From Bacteroidota bacterium (lineage in GTDB: Bacteria; Bacteroidota; Bacteroidia; AKYH767-A; 2013-40CM-41-45), in NCBI GenBank assembly GCA_026391945.1, contig JAPLDA010000010.1, forward strand, positions 1 to 64,000: 64,000 bases of DNA. Reading direction: 5' to 3'. Under the pieces are notes generated by a model. It saw nothing but the letters and a program-made list of their open reading frames with translations, was not told the DNA's origin and did not search any database. A program made the translations under genes and the position numbers. Of the stretch, positions 44,739 to 54,191 are shown piece by piece. Each line of letters starts with the position of its first letter. Position 1 is the first letter of the stretch.

Positions 44739-45330
44739 AATCCTTGTTGATCGCTTCAATGTAATCCAGCAGTTCATCACGCCCGAGTTTTTTTTCTGCC
44801 GAGGTGATGAACAAAGGAGGCAACTCATCCCACGATTTTTTCAGCACTTTTTTGTACAACTCCACGCTGTAAATGATCTGCTGTTTTTTCAGTTTGTCTG
44901 ATTTGGTGAAGACGATGGAAAACGGAACCCGTTTTTCTCCCAGCCAGTTGATGAAAGCCAGATCTATTTTCTGAGGTTCAAGGCGTGAGTCAACGAGTAC
45001 GAAAACCGTGAGCAGGTTTTTTCTTTTCAGGAGGTAATCGCGGATCATCTTGTCCCACGTGGCTTTCGAAGTCTTGGAAACTTTTGCATAGCCGTAACCC
45101 GGTAAATCCACGAGGTACCATTTCCCGTTGATGATGAAATGGTTGACGAGCCGTGTCTTGCCGGGAGTGGCAGAAGTCTTGGCGAGATTTTTTTTCGCAA
45201 CCAGCATGTTGATAAGGGAAGATTTCCCGACATTACTTCTCCCGATGAAAGCATATTCGGGCTTATCCGGTTTCGGACATTTTTCAATGTCGGTGTTGCT
45301 GATGAGGAATTGTGCTTCGGCGATGTGCAT
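44725..45330 (-). CDS. engB: Ribosome biogenesis GTP-binding protein (EngB/YihA/YsxC)
   Basis: 201 residues, the normal size. G1 P-loop GRSNVGKS (30-37), G2 around SATPGKT, G3 DLPGYG (75-80), G4 TKSD in VFTKSDKL and G5-like TSAEKK. It is an essential GTPase for 50S assembly and cell-cycle progress. It ends inside the convergent gldC by 14 bases. The adjacency gldB-gldC-engB is found in other Bacteroidota. Confidence 0.95.
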   Translation of the reverse strand: MHIAEAQFLISNTDIEKCPKPDKPEYAFIGRSNVGKSSLINMLVAKKNLAKTSATPGKTRLVNHFIINGKWYLVDLPGYGYAKVSKTSKATWDKMIRDYLLKRKNLLTVFVLVDSRLEPQKIDLAFINWLGEKRVPFSIVFTKSDKLKKQQIIYSVELYKKVLKKSWDELPPLFITSAEKKLGRDELLDYIEAINKDFIFS

Positions 45331-45686
45331 GGGAAAATATTTTGTGAAGATAGAATCAAAGAATCAAAATGCCTATTCTCAAAAAAAATAGTGCTGTGGA
45401 GCAAAGGATGTCAATGTATCATGAAACTCATCACCATCTGTGAGGAGGCGAACATGAAATCAGGAGGGAATTGTACAATAGTTCTTCTGAATGGTCGTTA
45501 ATGGTGGATGAAAAATTCAAAGTAGTGTTATGTTGGCTCTGCATTGACGTAACTACTATAGCGCCATTGCCTTGTTATAAACGGTACCGGTTTTACTTTT
45601 GATTTTTTAGATTTAACTTAACAGTAGTAGTATGTTTTAAGGACTCAATTGGAAACCTTATATAGATCCAAAAATGAAAAATAGTT
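45331..45686. other. 356-base gene-free interval
   Basis: AT-rich interval between engB and the toxin gene. No ORF with a convincing start, no tRNA signature, no terminator hairpin and no exact -7 box were found. It may hold the engB promoter in degenerate form. Confidence 0.5.
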
Positions 45687-45986
45687 CTATTTCAGTTTCG
45701 GTTTTCTTTTATGATGAAGTACGCGGATGATCTCAATCTGCCCGGTTTCATTGATTCGGTAATAAACGTTGAATGGAAATTTTTTGATGACGAATTTTCG
45801 GATATTCCTTAAAGCGAATGGAAAAGCATTGGGCTGAAGATCAATGGTGATGAATCCCGATTCCAGTGCCCTGATGAATTTCTTTCCTAAACCGGCAGAT
45901 TGAAATTCGTACCATAGAAATGCTTCATCAATGTCATGTTCAGCATCATCTGAAAGCAGTAAAAAGTTATCCTTTTCCCTTGCCAT
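45687..45986 (-). CDS. ParE/RelE-family toxin
   Basis: 99 residues. LLLSDDAEHDIDEAFLWYEFQSAGLGKKFIRAL is the N-terminal helical hairpin of ParE-like toxins and the strands FPFALRNIRKFVIKKFPFNVYYRI and IEIIRVLHHKRKP complete the fold, with the usual closing HxxR-like HHKRKP. It should target gyrase or ribosome-bound mRNA; which is not deducible. It overlaps the antitoxin gene by 20 bases, so the pair is one unit with the antitoxin first. Confidence 0.9.
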   Translation of the reverse strand: MAREKDNFLLLSDDAEHDIDEAFLWYEFQSAGLGKKFIRALESGFITIDLQPNAFPFALRNIRKFVIKKFPFNVYYRINETGQIEIIRVLHHKRKPKLK

Positions 45987-46191
45987 ATTTTTCCTTCACT
46001 TCATTCCATTGAAGGAATTGAGATTTCCCTTCGGCAATTCGTTGTAAAGTCTGCTCAAGAAGTATTTTATGTTCTTCAGGGATTGAAGAATTTGATTGAT
46101 CTGAAGAAATATCATCCCAAAGCGTTTGCACAAGGGCGATTTTTTCTTCCCTGGTCAAACTAAGAATTTCTTTCAGCTGCAACTTCGTCAT
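45967..46191 (-). CDS. Addiction module antitoxin (Unstab_antitox family)
   Basis: 74 residues from ATG 46191 (a start five codons upstream is less likely). Family pattern LSLTREEKIALVQTLWDDI, then EEHKILLEQTLQRI and QWNEVKEKY match the unstable antitoxin family that pairs with ParE-like toxins. It overlaps the toxin start by 20 bases. An exact minus-strand -7 box lies just upstream. Confidence 0.9.
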   Translation of the reverse strand: MTKLQLKEILSLTREEKIALVQTLWDDISSDQSNSSIPEEHKILLEQTLQRIAEGKSQFLQWNEVKEKYGKGKG

Positions 46192-46203
46192 GGTAATTTT
46201 ATA

Positions 46204-46211
46204 CAAAGATA
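46204..46211 (-). promoter_or_regulatory. Putative -7 box (TATCTTTG, minus strand) of the toxin-antitoxin unit
   Basis: Exact TAnnTTTG match 12 bases upstream of the antitoxin ATG, giving a short leader. Confidence 0.5.
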
Positions 46212-46258
46212 ATGAACCCTATAATGGTATAAAAGTTTATCCCTGGAAATTTTCGATT

Positions 46259-47020
46259 TCAGTTTTTCAATTCCGCCAGCCACTTTTCCAGCACATCATT
46301 AAATTCAAACGGCCGTTCCATCATGGGCGCGTGGCCGCATTGGTCGATCCAGAAAAGATCGCTGAGCGGAAGCAGGCGGTGAAATTCTTCTGCAACTTCA
46401 GGTGGAGTAACAATATCTTGCTTTCCCCAGATGAGGCAGGTCGGAATATGAATATTTTTCAGATCCTCACTCATGTTATGACGAATGGCTGATTTGGCAA
46501 GGGAGAGAATACGAATCAGTTTTCCTTTGTCGTTGACGATGGCGTAACATTCATCCACCAGCTCTTTCGAAGCTGTTTTTGGATCGTAAAAAGTAATTTC
46601 AACTTTTTGTTTGATGAAATCATAATCCTCGCGTCTTGGAAAAGAGCCGCCCATGGCATTTTCATAAAGTCCGGAACTCCCGGTAAGCACCATGGCTTTG
46701 ATTTTTTCCGGGTGGTCTTTCACATACACCAGTGCCACGTGGCCGCCGAGTGAGTTGCCTACGAGAATGATGTCGGAAATTTTTTTGAACTCAATGAACT
46801 CACCGACAAATTTTGCCAGTGCTTTGACATTTGTATTTAAAACAGGAAGCGTATAAACCGGCATGAGGGGAATTACGACACGGTAATTTTTTGAAAACCG
46901 TTCCACCACATCCACCCAGTTGCTCAGGGCGCCGAACAACCCATGCAGCAAAAGCAACACCGGTCCGCTGCCTTCTTCAATAAAATGAAAATCGTTTTCG
47001 TGCCTGACTTCGTATTGCAT
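46259..47020 (-). CDS. Alpha/beta hydrolase
   Basis: 253 residues. HGLFGALSNW (oxyanion loop), GNSLGG with the nucleophile serine, the acid in LIWGKQDIVTP and the histidine in DQCGHAPMME are all intact. No signal peptide, so it acts in the cytoplasm. Substrate unknown. Many Bacteroidota place an alpha/beta hydrolase gene just before mraZ, as here, but on the opposite strand it cannot be part of the dcw transcript. Confidence 0.88.
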   Translation of the reverse strand: MQYEVRHENDFHFIEEGSGPVLLLLHGLFGALSNWVDVVERFSKNYRVVIPLMPVYTLPVLNTNVKALAKFVGEFIEFKKISDIILVGNSLGGHVALVYVKDHPEKIKAMVLTGSSGLYENAMGGSFPRREDYDFIKQKVEITFYDPKTASKELVDECYAIVNDKGKLIRILSLAKSAIRHNMSEDLKNIHIPTCLIWGKQDIVTPPEVAEEFHRLLPLSDLFWIDQCGHAPMMERPFEFNDVLEKWLAELKN

Positions 47021-47033
47021 AAAAATCTTTCCT

Positions 47034-47041
47034 CAAATATA
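47034..47041 (-). promoter_or_regulatory. Putative -7 box (TATATTTG, minus strand) of the hydrolase gene
   Basis: Exact TAnnTTTG match on the minus strand, 13 bases upstream of the start at 47020. Confidence 0.45.
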
Positions 47042-47396
47042 CATGAAACAAACTTGAAACAACAAATGATCATGTATATTCTTTCCGGCCAATCCGAAAA
47101 AAGAAAGTCCGGGAAAAACATACGTGACTCCTTTTTTTCAAAGATAAAATTCAGCAGGTTCGTCCGGGACGCTGAAAGTCAAAGTTGTTTTAAGATGAAT
47201 GTGTTTCCCGGCATCACCGGGTCGCAACGGGATTCTTCTATCACTTTTTTTGTTCCGGGGAAAAAACACGAAAAAAAATTCCGGTGAATTAACAATGGGA
47301 ATGGAAGTCGCTGTGGCATTTTCCGGCGACCCGGAACACCGTGCCAGTTTCCGGGCAATCCCTTGCCGGTAAAAGCTTCCAGGGGAAACGGACCGG
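47042..47396. other. Gene-free interval upstream of the dcw promoter
   Basis: Intergenic DNA between the hydrolase and the dcw promoter. Short GC-rich inverted words around CCGG are scattered through it (for example TCCGGG at 47169 and CCGGCATCACCGG near 47210), but none forms a terminator. Open frames here have no recognisable protein. A leader RNA or regulatory role is possible but unproven. Confidence 0.4.
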
Positions 47397-47426
47397 TTGG
47401 AAATTCTTCTGCAAAAAATATTTTTT
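47397..47426 (+). promoter_or_regulatory. Candidate dcw promoter (TTGG and TATTTTTT)
   Basis: TTGG at 47397-47400 and TATTTTTT at 47419-47426, one mismatch from TAnnTTTG, 18 bases apart. It sits directly upstream of the MraZ boxes, the expected order for an autoregulated mraZ promoter. Confidence 0.45.
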
Positions 47427-47430
47427 AACA

Positions 47431-47460
47431 AAGTGGTAGAAAGTGGTAGGAAGTGGTAAA
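47431..47460 (+). promoter_or_regulatory. MraZ-box operator: three direct AAGTGGTA repeats at 10-base period
   Basis: AAGTGGTA occurs at 47431, 47441 and 47451, exactly one helical turn apart, followed by a degenerate AATTGTTA. MraZ proteins are known to bind direct repeats with a GTGG/TGGG core at this period upstream of mraZ and repress the dcw operon. The array lies between the candidate promoter and the mraZ ATG at 47497. Confidence 0.85.
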
Positions 47461-47496
47461 AATTGTTATACATTAGCGGCAACAAAAAAAATCCGG

Positions 47497-47964
47497 ATGT
47501 CAGGTTATATCGGGGAGTTTCCAAGTACAGTTGATTCAAAAGGACGGTTTCTGCTTCCCGCGGGATTGAAAAAACAAATCCATGCGAAGGAGCAATCGTT
47601 CTTTGTCGTTCATCGCGGAATGGAAAAACACCTCGTTGTTTACACGAAGAAAGAATGGGATAAAATCGGTGAAGGAGTGAACAACCTGAATTTATTCGTT
47701 GAAGAAAACCGTGAGTTCATCCGGAAGTTTCACCGGGGAGCCACCGTGATGGAACCCGACAACACCAACCGATTGCTTTTGCCGCAGCAGCTGCTGGACT
47801 ATGCCGGTATCAGCAAGGACATCGTGTTGTACGCCTACGCCAACCGAATTGAAATCTGGTCGCAAAAAGAATTTGACAAATTGTTCAAAGACGATAAAAC
47901 CAATTATTCGAAACTCGCGGAACGCGTGATGGGAAAGAAAAAAGAGAAGGATGATGTATCATGA
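47497..47964 (+). CDS. mraZ: Division/cell wall cluster transcriptional repressor MraZ
   Basis: 155 residues from ATG 47497; the frame is open back to 47443 but that would start inside the operator array. It has two SpoVT/AbrB-like halves: GEFPSTVDSKGRFLLPAGLKKQ and EPDNTNRLLLPQQLLDYAGI, each with the DxxGR/NR-LP turn that binds DNA. MraZ forms a ring that represses its own operon. First gene of the dcw cluster; its 3' end overlaps rsmH by 14 bases. Confidence 0.95.
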   Translation: MSGYIGEFPSTVDSKGRFLLPAGLKKQIHAKEQSFFVVHRGMEKHLVVYTKKEWDKIGEGVNNLNLFVEENREFIRKFHRGATVMEPDNTNRLLLPQQLLDYAGISKDIVLYAYANRIEIWSQKEFDKLFKDDKTNYSKLAERVMGKKKEKDDVS

Positions 47965-48853
47965 ACCGGTTCTTCTCATGGAAAGCATCGAGGCGCTTGG
48001 GATTACTGCGGGAGGGATTTACGTGGACGTGACATTCGGAGGCGGAGGACATTCAAAAGAGATTTTAAAACGATTGGGGGAAAAGGGAAAATTAATGGCA
48101 TTCGACCGGGACCGGGATGCAGCGGAAAATTTAATCAGTGACGAACGATTTATGCTCATCGGACACAATTACAGGTACGCCAAAAAATTTCTGAGGTATC
48201 ACGATGCCTTGCCTGTGAACGGACTGATTGCCGACCTCGGGATTTCTTCTCACCAGATCAATGTTGCCGAACGGGGATTCTCCATCCGGTATGATGCAGA
48301 ACTCGACATGCGGATGAGCAGAGACACGCAGCTAACAGCCGCGGATGTGGTGAATGAATACAGCGAAGAGCAACTTGTCTTTTTGTTTTCAGCATACGGA
48401 GAGGTTAGAAATGCAAAGAGGCTGGCCGGAAAAATTGCAGAAGCAAGAAAACAAAAAACAATTAAAACCATCCGGGATTTTAAGTCGGCCATCGAAAGCT
48501 GCGCCGACCGTGGGATGGAGAACCAGTATTACGCAAAAGTTTTCCAGGCGTTGCGCATTGAAGTGAACGATGAACTGGGAGCGCTGAAGGACCTGTTGAT
48601 GGATTGTCCGGGCCTTATTGCAAAAGGCGGAAGGTTGGTGGTGATATCCTACCATTCCCTCGAGGACAGGCTTGTTAAAAATTTTATCGCCAAAGGAAAA
48701 TTTGAAGGGGAAGTTGAAAGGGATCTTTATGGAAATGCAGCGGATGTTCCGTTTGCCGCTGTGAACAGGAAGCCGATCCTTCCCGGGGAAGAGGAGATTA
48801 AAAAAAATCCAAGAGCAAGAAGTGCGAAACTGAGAGTTGCTGAACGAACCTGA
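47951..48853 (+). CDS. rsmH: 16S rRNA (cytosine1402-N4)-methyltransferase
   Basis: 300 residues. It methylates C1402 in the 16S rRNA P site with S-adenosylmethionine. Blocks are HEPVLLMESIEAL, YVDVTFGGGGHSKEILKRL (SAM loop), NGLIADLGISSHQINVAERGFS, DMRMSRD, FQALRIEVNDEL and VISYHSLEDRLVKNF. Two adjacent ATG codons (47951, 47954) are possible starts inside the mraZ overlap. Second gene of the dcw operon. Confidence 0.96.
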   Translation: MMYHEPVLLMESIEALGITAGGIYVDVTFGGGGHSKEILKRLGEKGKLMAFDRDRDAAENLISDERFMLIGHNYRYAKKFLRYHDALPVNGLIADLGISSHQINVAERGFSIRYDAELDMRMSRDTQLTAADVVNEYSEEQLVFLFSAYGEVRNAKRLAGKIAEARKQKTIKTIRDFKSAIESCADRGMENQYYAKVFQALRIEVNDELGALKDLLMDCPGLIAKGGRLVVISYHSLEDRLVKNFIAKGKFEGEVERDLYGNAADVPFAAVNRKPILPGEEEIKKNPRARSAKLRVAERT

Positions 48854-48855
48854 AC

Positions 48856-49269
48856 ATGGCAGAGAACACCTTAAAAGAAACACAGAAGGAAACACCGGAT
48901 CCCGGTGAAGAAGTTTCTGAAAAAAAGAAAGCCTCATCGAGACCAGCACGGAAATTCATCCGGGTCATGCGCGTCTTTGATGTGTTCGACCGGAACCAGG
49001 TGGTGAAAGCCATGCCGTTCATCCTGTTCGTGACACTGCTGATCATGTTTTACATCGGCAACAGCTATTATGCGGAAAGCACCATCCGGAAAATTGACAG
49101 GATGAAAACGGAGCTGAAAGAAAAAAGAGCCGAATACATTTCCACGGAATCGGATGTGAGTTACCGGCGAAAACCTTCTGAAATTGCAAAAGCGGTTGAA
49201 CCGATGCAGATCAAAGAACCGCTGGAACCGCCGAAGAGAATTGTGGTGCAGGCGGAAAAGAAAAAATAG
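48856..49269 (+). CDS. FtsL-like cell division membrane protein
   Basis: 137 residues. A charged cytoplasmic tail (1-50), one membrane helix (about 52-69, MPFILFVTLLIMFYIGNS) and a periplasmic coiled-coil-like segment (IRKIDRMKTELKEKRAEYIS). This topology and the place between rsmH and ftsI define FtsL-like proteins of Bacteroidota, although sequence identity to FtsL is low. It should form the FtsQ-FtsL divisome subcomplex that activates FtsWI. The C-terminus (PPKRIVVQAEKKK) is basic and probably disordered. Confidence 0.85.
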   Translation: MAENTLKETQKETPDPGEEVSEKKKASSRPARKFIRVMRVFDVFDRNQVVKAMPFILFVTLLIMFYIGNSYYAESTIRKIDRMKTELKEKRAEYISTESDVSYRRKPSEIAKAVEPMQIKEPLEPPKRIVVQAEKKK

Positions 49270-49351
49270 AAGAAGGATGATTTTAAAAATTTCCGGTATC
49301 AACCAAGAAAGAGAATCAGTTAACCAGTAAACCCCAAACCAGGCGAACAAC

Positions 49352-51454
49352 ATGGAAGTGAAGAAAGATATCATGTGGAGGATTTATTTTTCCTTCTTCT
49401 TCATCTGCCTTTTTGGAGTGGCCATCGTTGTGCAGATTTTCAGGATACAGTTCGTGCAGGGAACTTACTGGAAACAGAAAGCTGACAGCCTGACGACCGA
49501 TTACAGGGATATCGAAGCATCGCGGGGAAACATCACTTCCGATGACGGAAGCATACTCGCCACATCCGTTCCCATTTATGATATCCGGATGGATATGAAT
49601 GCGGACGGATTGCCGGAAGAATTTTTCAACGACCAGGTGGATTCCCTCGCACGGTGCTTATCGGATTTATTCAAAGACAGATCAAAGTCTGAATACAAAC
49701 ATGACCTGCGCCAGGCACGGCAGGAAGGCGACCGGTATTTTCTTGTGAGACGAAATGTTCATTTTCCCGAACTGCAAAAAGTCAAACAGTTCCCGATCCT
49801 TCGTTTAGGAAGATACCGAGGAGGAATGATCGTGGAAACCAGGAGTGTGCGTGAAAATCCTTTCAGGTCGCTTGCTGCACGAACCATCGGTTACCAGCGT
49901 GCCGTGAAACCCGTGGGCATCGAAGCGGCTTTCAACAAGGAACTGAAAGGTGTAAGCGGACAAAGACTGGAGCAAAAAATTTCAGGAGGAATCTGGATAC
50001 CGATCAACGACAAGGATGAAATTGAACCGAAGGACGGCAACGACATCATCACCACGTTGGATGTCAACATTCAGGATGTGGCGGAACATGCGCTCGAAGA
50101 ACATCTTCGCAAACACAATGCGGATCATGGATGTGCCGTGCTGATGGAAGTGGCTACAGGTGAAATCAAAGCCATCGCCAACCTGTCGCGGAATTCCGAA
50201 GGAAATTATCTCGAAGATTTCAATTATGTGATTGCGGAAGCAACCGAACCGGGATCCACGATGAAGATGGCGTCGTTGCTGGCCGCCATGGACGACGGGC
50301 TGGTGTCCCCGGAAGATTCTATTTATGTAGGCAATGGCGAGTACAGTTATTACAACCAGCCGATGAAAGATTCGCATGCTCCTAAAGCGACAAAACTTTC
50401 TGTGGCGCAGGCGTTCGAGACTTCTTCCAACGTGGGGATTTCAAAAGTAATTTTCAACGCATACAATAAGACCCCGCAGAAATTCATCAACCACCTGAAA
50501 AAATTTCACCTCGACAAATCGCTTGGATTGCAGATTGAAGGTGAAGGAGAACCGAGAATCAAGGATGTGAAAGACAAAGACTGGTCGCTGGTTTCACTGC
50601 CCTGGATTTCGATCGGCTATGAAGTGAAACTCACTCCGCTGCAGATCCTCACGTTTTACAATGCCATTGCCAACAATGGAAAAATGGTACAGCCGAAGTT
50701 TGTAAAGGAAGAGCAGTACCATGGAAAAACGGTGGAGACATTTTCCACCCAAGTCATCAGCGATACCATTGCCTCACCGGCAGCCATTGCAAAAGCAAAA
50801 AAACTTCTCGAGGGCGTGGTTCAGAAAGGAACCGCTTCCTCGCTGAGCAAATCGTGTTACCGGATTGCCGGCAAAACCGGTACGGCCCAGATGTTCGGTA
50901 ATCAATTCGGCTACGACAAAAATCACATGAGTTACCAGGCTTCGTTTGTCGGGTATTTTCCTGCCGATAACCCGAAGTACTCCTGTATGGTGGTGGTGTA
51001 CGCTCCTTCCAACGATATGTATTTCGGCGGAGCTGTGGCCGCTCCTGTTTTCAGGGAGATCTCCGATAAAGTTTATTCAACGCGGATGGAATTGCATGAT
51101 ACCATGCCTGTAACGGATTCACTGGTGAAAAGTGTTCCGCTTGCAAAATCAGGATCACAGAAAGAACTGAACAAAGTACTCGCACAGTTGAACGTGAACG
51201 TGATTTCACCGAATGCCGATGCCGCCTGGGTTTCAACGAGCCCTTCCGCTAACTCCGTCAGGCTTTCGGAAAGAAAAATTATTTCCGGGCTGATGCCTGA
51301 TGTATCCGGCATGGGAGCGAAAGACGCATTGAATGTTCTGGAGAATGCAGGGCTGAGAGTGAAGATGAACGGGAAAGGAATTGTTTCCAGGCAATCGGTG
51401 GAAGCAGGAACAAAAATTCAAAAAGGACAGCAAATCACGGTGGATCTGAACTGA
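49352..51454 (+). CDS. ftsI: Septal peptidoglycan transpeptidase FtsI/PBP3 with C-terminal PASTA domain
   Basis: 700 residues. One membrane anchor (about 10-27), a pedestal domain with SRGNITSDDGSILATSV, and a penicillin-binding transpeptidase with EPGSTMK (Ser302, Lys305), SSN (358-360) and KTGTAQ (from Lys508). Residues about 640-700 form a PASTA domain (MPDVSGMGAKDALNVLENAGL, GTKIQKGQQITVDL), as in many Bacteroidota. It cross-links septal peptidoglycan together with FtsW. Its last base overlaps the first base of murE. Confidence 0.95.
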   Translation: MEVKKDIMWRIYFSFFFICLFGVAIVVQIFRIQFVQGTYWKQKADSLTTDYRDIEASRGNITSDDGSILATSVPIYDIRMDMNADGLPEEFFNDQVDSLARCLSDLFKDRSKSEYKHDLRQARQEGDRYFLVRRNVHFPELQKVKQFPILRLGRYRGGMIVETRSVRENPFRSLAARTIGYQRAVKPVGIEAAFNKELKGVSGQRLEQKISGGIWIPINDKDEIEPKDGNDIITTLDVNIQDVAEHALEEHLRKHNADHGCAVLMEVATGEIKAIANLSRNSEGNYLEDFNYVIAEATEPGSTMKMASLLAAMDDGLVSPEDSIYVGNGEYSYYNQPMKDSHAPKATKLSVAQAFETSSNVGISKVIFNAYNKTPQKFINHLKKFHLDKSLGLQIEGEGEPRIKDVKDKDWSLVSLPWISIGYEVKLTPLQILTFYNAIANNGKMVQPKFVKEEQYHGKTVETFSTQVISDTIASPAAIAKAKKLLEGVVQKGTASSLSKSCYRIAGKTGTAQMFGNQFGYDKNHMSYQASFVGYFPADNPKYSCMVVVYAPSNDMYFGGAVAAPVFREISDKVYSTRMELHDTMPVTDSLVKSVPLAKSGSQKELNKVLAQLNVNVISPNADAAWVSTSPSANSVRLSERKIISGLMPDVSGMGAKDALNVLENAGLRVKMNGKGIVSRQSVEAGTKIQKGQQITVDLN

Positions 51455-52914
51455 TGAAAATTCTGAAAGACATCCTTTACAAAACGGGTATCCTCGATGT
51501 TTCGGGATCAACGGAAATTTCCGTTACGGATATCTGCTTTGATTCGCGCAAGGCAAAAGAAGGAAGCCTCTTCATTGCGATGAGGGGAACGCAGACCGAC
51601 GGCCATCATTACATTCAGCCCGTCATCGAACAGGGTGCCGTTGCCATTGTCTGTGAACAGTTGCCGAAAATTCTGACCGAAGGCGTCACCTACGTGCGTG
51701 TCGGCGACAGCGCTTCTGCATTGGCGAACATCGCTTCCAACTTTTACGGAAACCCTTCTGAAAAAATAAAACTCGTCGGCGTTACCGGCACCAATGGAAA
51801 GACCACGACGGCTACGCTGTTGTTCCAGCTTTTCAGATCACTGGGATATCATGCGGGACTTTTGTCGACGGTGAAAAACCAGGTGAACGACCAGGTCATT
51901 CCTTCCACGCACACCACGCCTGACCCGATCCGGATCAATGAACTGCTCTCTGCCATGGTAGAGGAAGGATGCACGCATGGATTCATGGAAGTGAGTTCAC
52001 ATGCCGTGGTTCAGAAACGCATTGCAGGATTGAAGTTCGCAGGCGGAGTGTTTACAAACGTCACGCACGACCACCTCGATTACCATAAAACATTTGCAGA
52101 ATATCTGAAAGCAAAGAAGGCCTTCTTTGACGCGCTTCCTTCAGATGCTTTCGCGCTGGTGAATACCGATGACAAAAACGGGATGACCATGCTTCAGAAT
52201 ACCAGGGCCAGGAAGTACACCTACAGCCTGCGTTCAATGAGCGATTACAAATGCAAAATGATCGAAAATCATTTTTCGGGATTGATCCTGAACCTCGACG
52301 GTCATGAAGTGCATTGCAAACTGATCGGAAGTTTCAATGCGTACAACCTCGCGGCAGCCTATGGTACCGCCGTTCTCCTCGACGAAGAAAAAATGAAAGT
52401 GCTCACGGCATTGAGCAACCTCGACCCGGTGGAAGGAAGGTTTGATACCATCACGTCGAAAAGAAAAATCATCGGTGTGGTGGACTATGCACATACACCG
52501 GATGCTCTGCAGAATGTGTTGTCGACCATTCACGATGTAAGTTCCGGCCATGGGCGCGTGATTACGATTGTCGGCTGCGGTGGCGACCGCGATACCAACA
52601 AGCGGCCGGTGATGGCCAGGATTGCCTGTGAGCTGAGCGATAAAGTGATCCTGACTTCTGATAACCCGAGATCCGAAGATCCGTCGGAAATCATTCATGA
52701 GATGGAGAAAGGAATCGGCCCGGGAGAAGTGATGAAAACAATTTCCATTGTCGACAGGAAGGAAGCCATCAAAGCCGCTGTGCAGTTTGCGCTGCCCGGC
52801 GACGTGATCCTGCTTGCCGGCAAAGGCCACGAGAAATACCAGGAAGTAAAAGGAGTGAAAACACCTTTTGATGATAAAAAAATTCTGCAGGAATTTTTTC
52901 AAAACGCCGACTGA
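51454..52914 (+). CDS. murE: UDP-MurNAc-L-alanyl-D-glutamate--2,6-diaminopimelate ligase
   Basis: 486 residues. ATP loop GTNGKTT (112-118), the STHTTPDPI block, [10 protein letters not shown] and [12 protein letters not shown]; the DNPR motif at 403-406 marks specificity for meso-diaminopimelate, so the stem peptide is of the Gram-negative type. It adds the third residue to the muropeptide in the cytoplasm. Tight coupling with ftsI (TGATG overlap) and mraY (2 bases). Confidence 0.96.
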   Translation: MKILKDILYKTGILDVSGSTEISVTDICFDSRKAKEGSLFIAMRGTQTDGHHYIQPVIEQGAVAIVCEQLPKILTEGVTYVRVGDSASALANIASNFYGNPSEKIKLVGVTGTNGKTTTATLLFQLFRSLGYHAGLLSTVKNQVNDQVIPSTHTTPDPIRINELLSAMVEEGCTHGFMEVSSHAVVQKRIAGLKFAGGVFTNVTHDHLDYHKTFAEYLKAKKAFFDALPSDAFALVNTDDKNGMTMLQNTRARKYTYSLRSMSDYKCKMIENHFSGLILNLDGHEVHCKLIGSFNAYNLAAAYGTAVLLDEEKMKVLTALSNLDPVEGRFDTITSKRKIIGVVDYAHTPDALQNVLSTIHDVSSGHGRVITIVGCGGDRDTNKRPVMARIACELSDKVILTSDNPRSEDPSEIIHEMEKGIGPGEVMKTISIVDRKEAIKAAVQFALPGDVILLAGKGHEKYQEVKGVKTPFDDKKILQEFFQNAD

Positions 52915-52916
52915 TC

Positions 52917-54191
52917 ATGCTCTATTACCTGTTTGGATATTTACATAAAGAATGGAACATGCCGGGAGCCGGTGTATTCCAGTACATCTCATTCCGGGCA
53001 GCCTGTGCAGTCATCGCTTCACTTCTCATCTCCATGGTTTTCGGAAAAAGCATCATTCATTACCTGCGCAGGAAACAGATCGGAGAAACCATCCGTGATC
53101 TCGGGCTTGACGGTGAAAAAGCAAAACAGGGAACGCCTACGATGGGAGGTTTTATTATTCTCTCCGGAATTTTAATTCCAACACTTTTATTCGCACGCCT
53201 GCTGAACGTGTATGTCATCATCATGATCATTACCACGGTGTGGCTTGGGCTGATCGGTTTTATCGACGACTACATCAAGGTGTTTAAGAAGGACAAAGCC
53301 GGACTGGCCGGCAAGTTCAAAATTCTCGGGCAGGTCGGGCTGGGATTGATTGTAGGATGCACACTTTATTTCAATCCCAACGTAGTGGCCAGGGAAAAAA
53401 TGGCTTCCGCACAGGAAATAAAAGTGGAGCGCGAAACAAAAAATATTGTGGAGGATCTCAGGAGAAATGAAAATTACCTCTACTCACCTGAAAACATCAA
53501 GGCCACGAAAACCACCATCCCGTTTTATAAGAACAACGAGTTTGATTATGCGTCACTGCTTTCGTGGATGGGTGATGGGTACAGGAATTATGCATGGATT
53601 ATTTTCATCCCGTTTGTCATCCTGATCATTACGGCCGTTTCGAACGGTGCGAATATCACTGACGGCATTGATGGCCTTGCCACGGGAACATCGGCCATCA
53701 TCGGATCAACACTTGGCATTCTTGCGTATGTATCCGGCAACGTCGTGTTCGCCAATTACCTGAACATAATGTACATCCCGAACACAGGAGAACTCGTCGT
53801 CTTCATCGGTGCATTTGTTGGAGCGTGCGTGGGATTTCTCTGGTACAACGCCTACCCGGCGCAGGTGTTCATGGGAGATACGGGAAGCCTGGCGCTCGGC
53901 GGCATCATCGCCACATTCGCCATCGCCATTCGGAAAGAACTGCTGATCCCGATCCTGTGCGGAGTGTTTTTCATTGAAAGTCTATCCGTGGTGTTGCAGG
54001 TGAGTTATTTCAAATACCAGAAACGAAAAAGAGGAATTGAATATGCGCGTGATCACCGGCTGTTCAGGATGTCGCCGCTTCATCATCATTTTCAGAAAAA
54101 AGGTTACCACGAATCAAAAATTGTCATGAGGTTCATGATCATCGGAATCATGCTGGCCGTGATCACATTTGTTACACTCAAGCTGAGATGA
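52917..54191 (+). CDS. mraY: Phospho-N-acetylmuramoyl-pentapeptide-transferase
   Basis: 424 residues, polytopic. It joins UDP-MurNAc-pentapeptide to undecaprenyl phosphate, giving lipid I. Signatures are [30 protein letters not shown] (Mg ligands), [15 protein letters not shown] and the C-terminal [21 protein letters not shown]. It is about 60 residues longer than the E. coli protein; the extra length is an extramembrane segment at about 160-220 ([20 protein letters not shown]...), usual in this phylum. Overlaps murD by four bases. Confidence 0.96.
   Translation: MLYYLFGYLHKEWNMPGAGVFQYISFRAACAVIASLLISMVFGKSIIHYLRRKQIGETIRDLGLDGEKAKQGTPTMGGFIILSGILIPTLLFARLLNVYVIIMIITTVWLGLIGFIDDYIKVFKKDKAGLAGKFKILGQVGLGLIVGCTLYFNPNVVAREKMASAQEIKVERETKNIVEDLRRNENYLYSPENIKATKTTIPFYKNNEFDYASLLSWMGDGYRNYAWIIFIPFVILIITAVSNGANITDGIDGLATGTSAIIGSTLGILAYVSGNVVFANYLNIMYIPNTGELVVFIGAFVGACVGFLWYNAYPAQVFMGDTGSLALGGIIATFAIAIRKELLIPILCGVFFIESLSVVLQVSYFKYQKRKRGIEYARDHRLFRMSPLHHHFQKKGYHESKIVMRFMIIGIMLAVITFVTLKLR

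Noticed and set aside
45331..45686. Possible tRNA or small RNA in the AT-rich interval
   Set aside because: No T-loop consensus, no acceptor-stem pairing and no terminator hairpin could be found.
47103..47113. GAAAGTCCGGG, similar to the 5' core of RNase P RNA
   Set aside because: The following sequence lacks the rest of the P3/P4 core and the closing helices; only the 11 bases agree.
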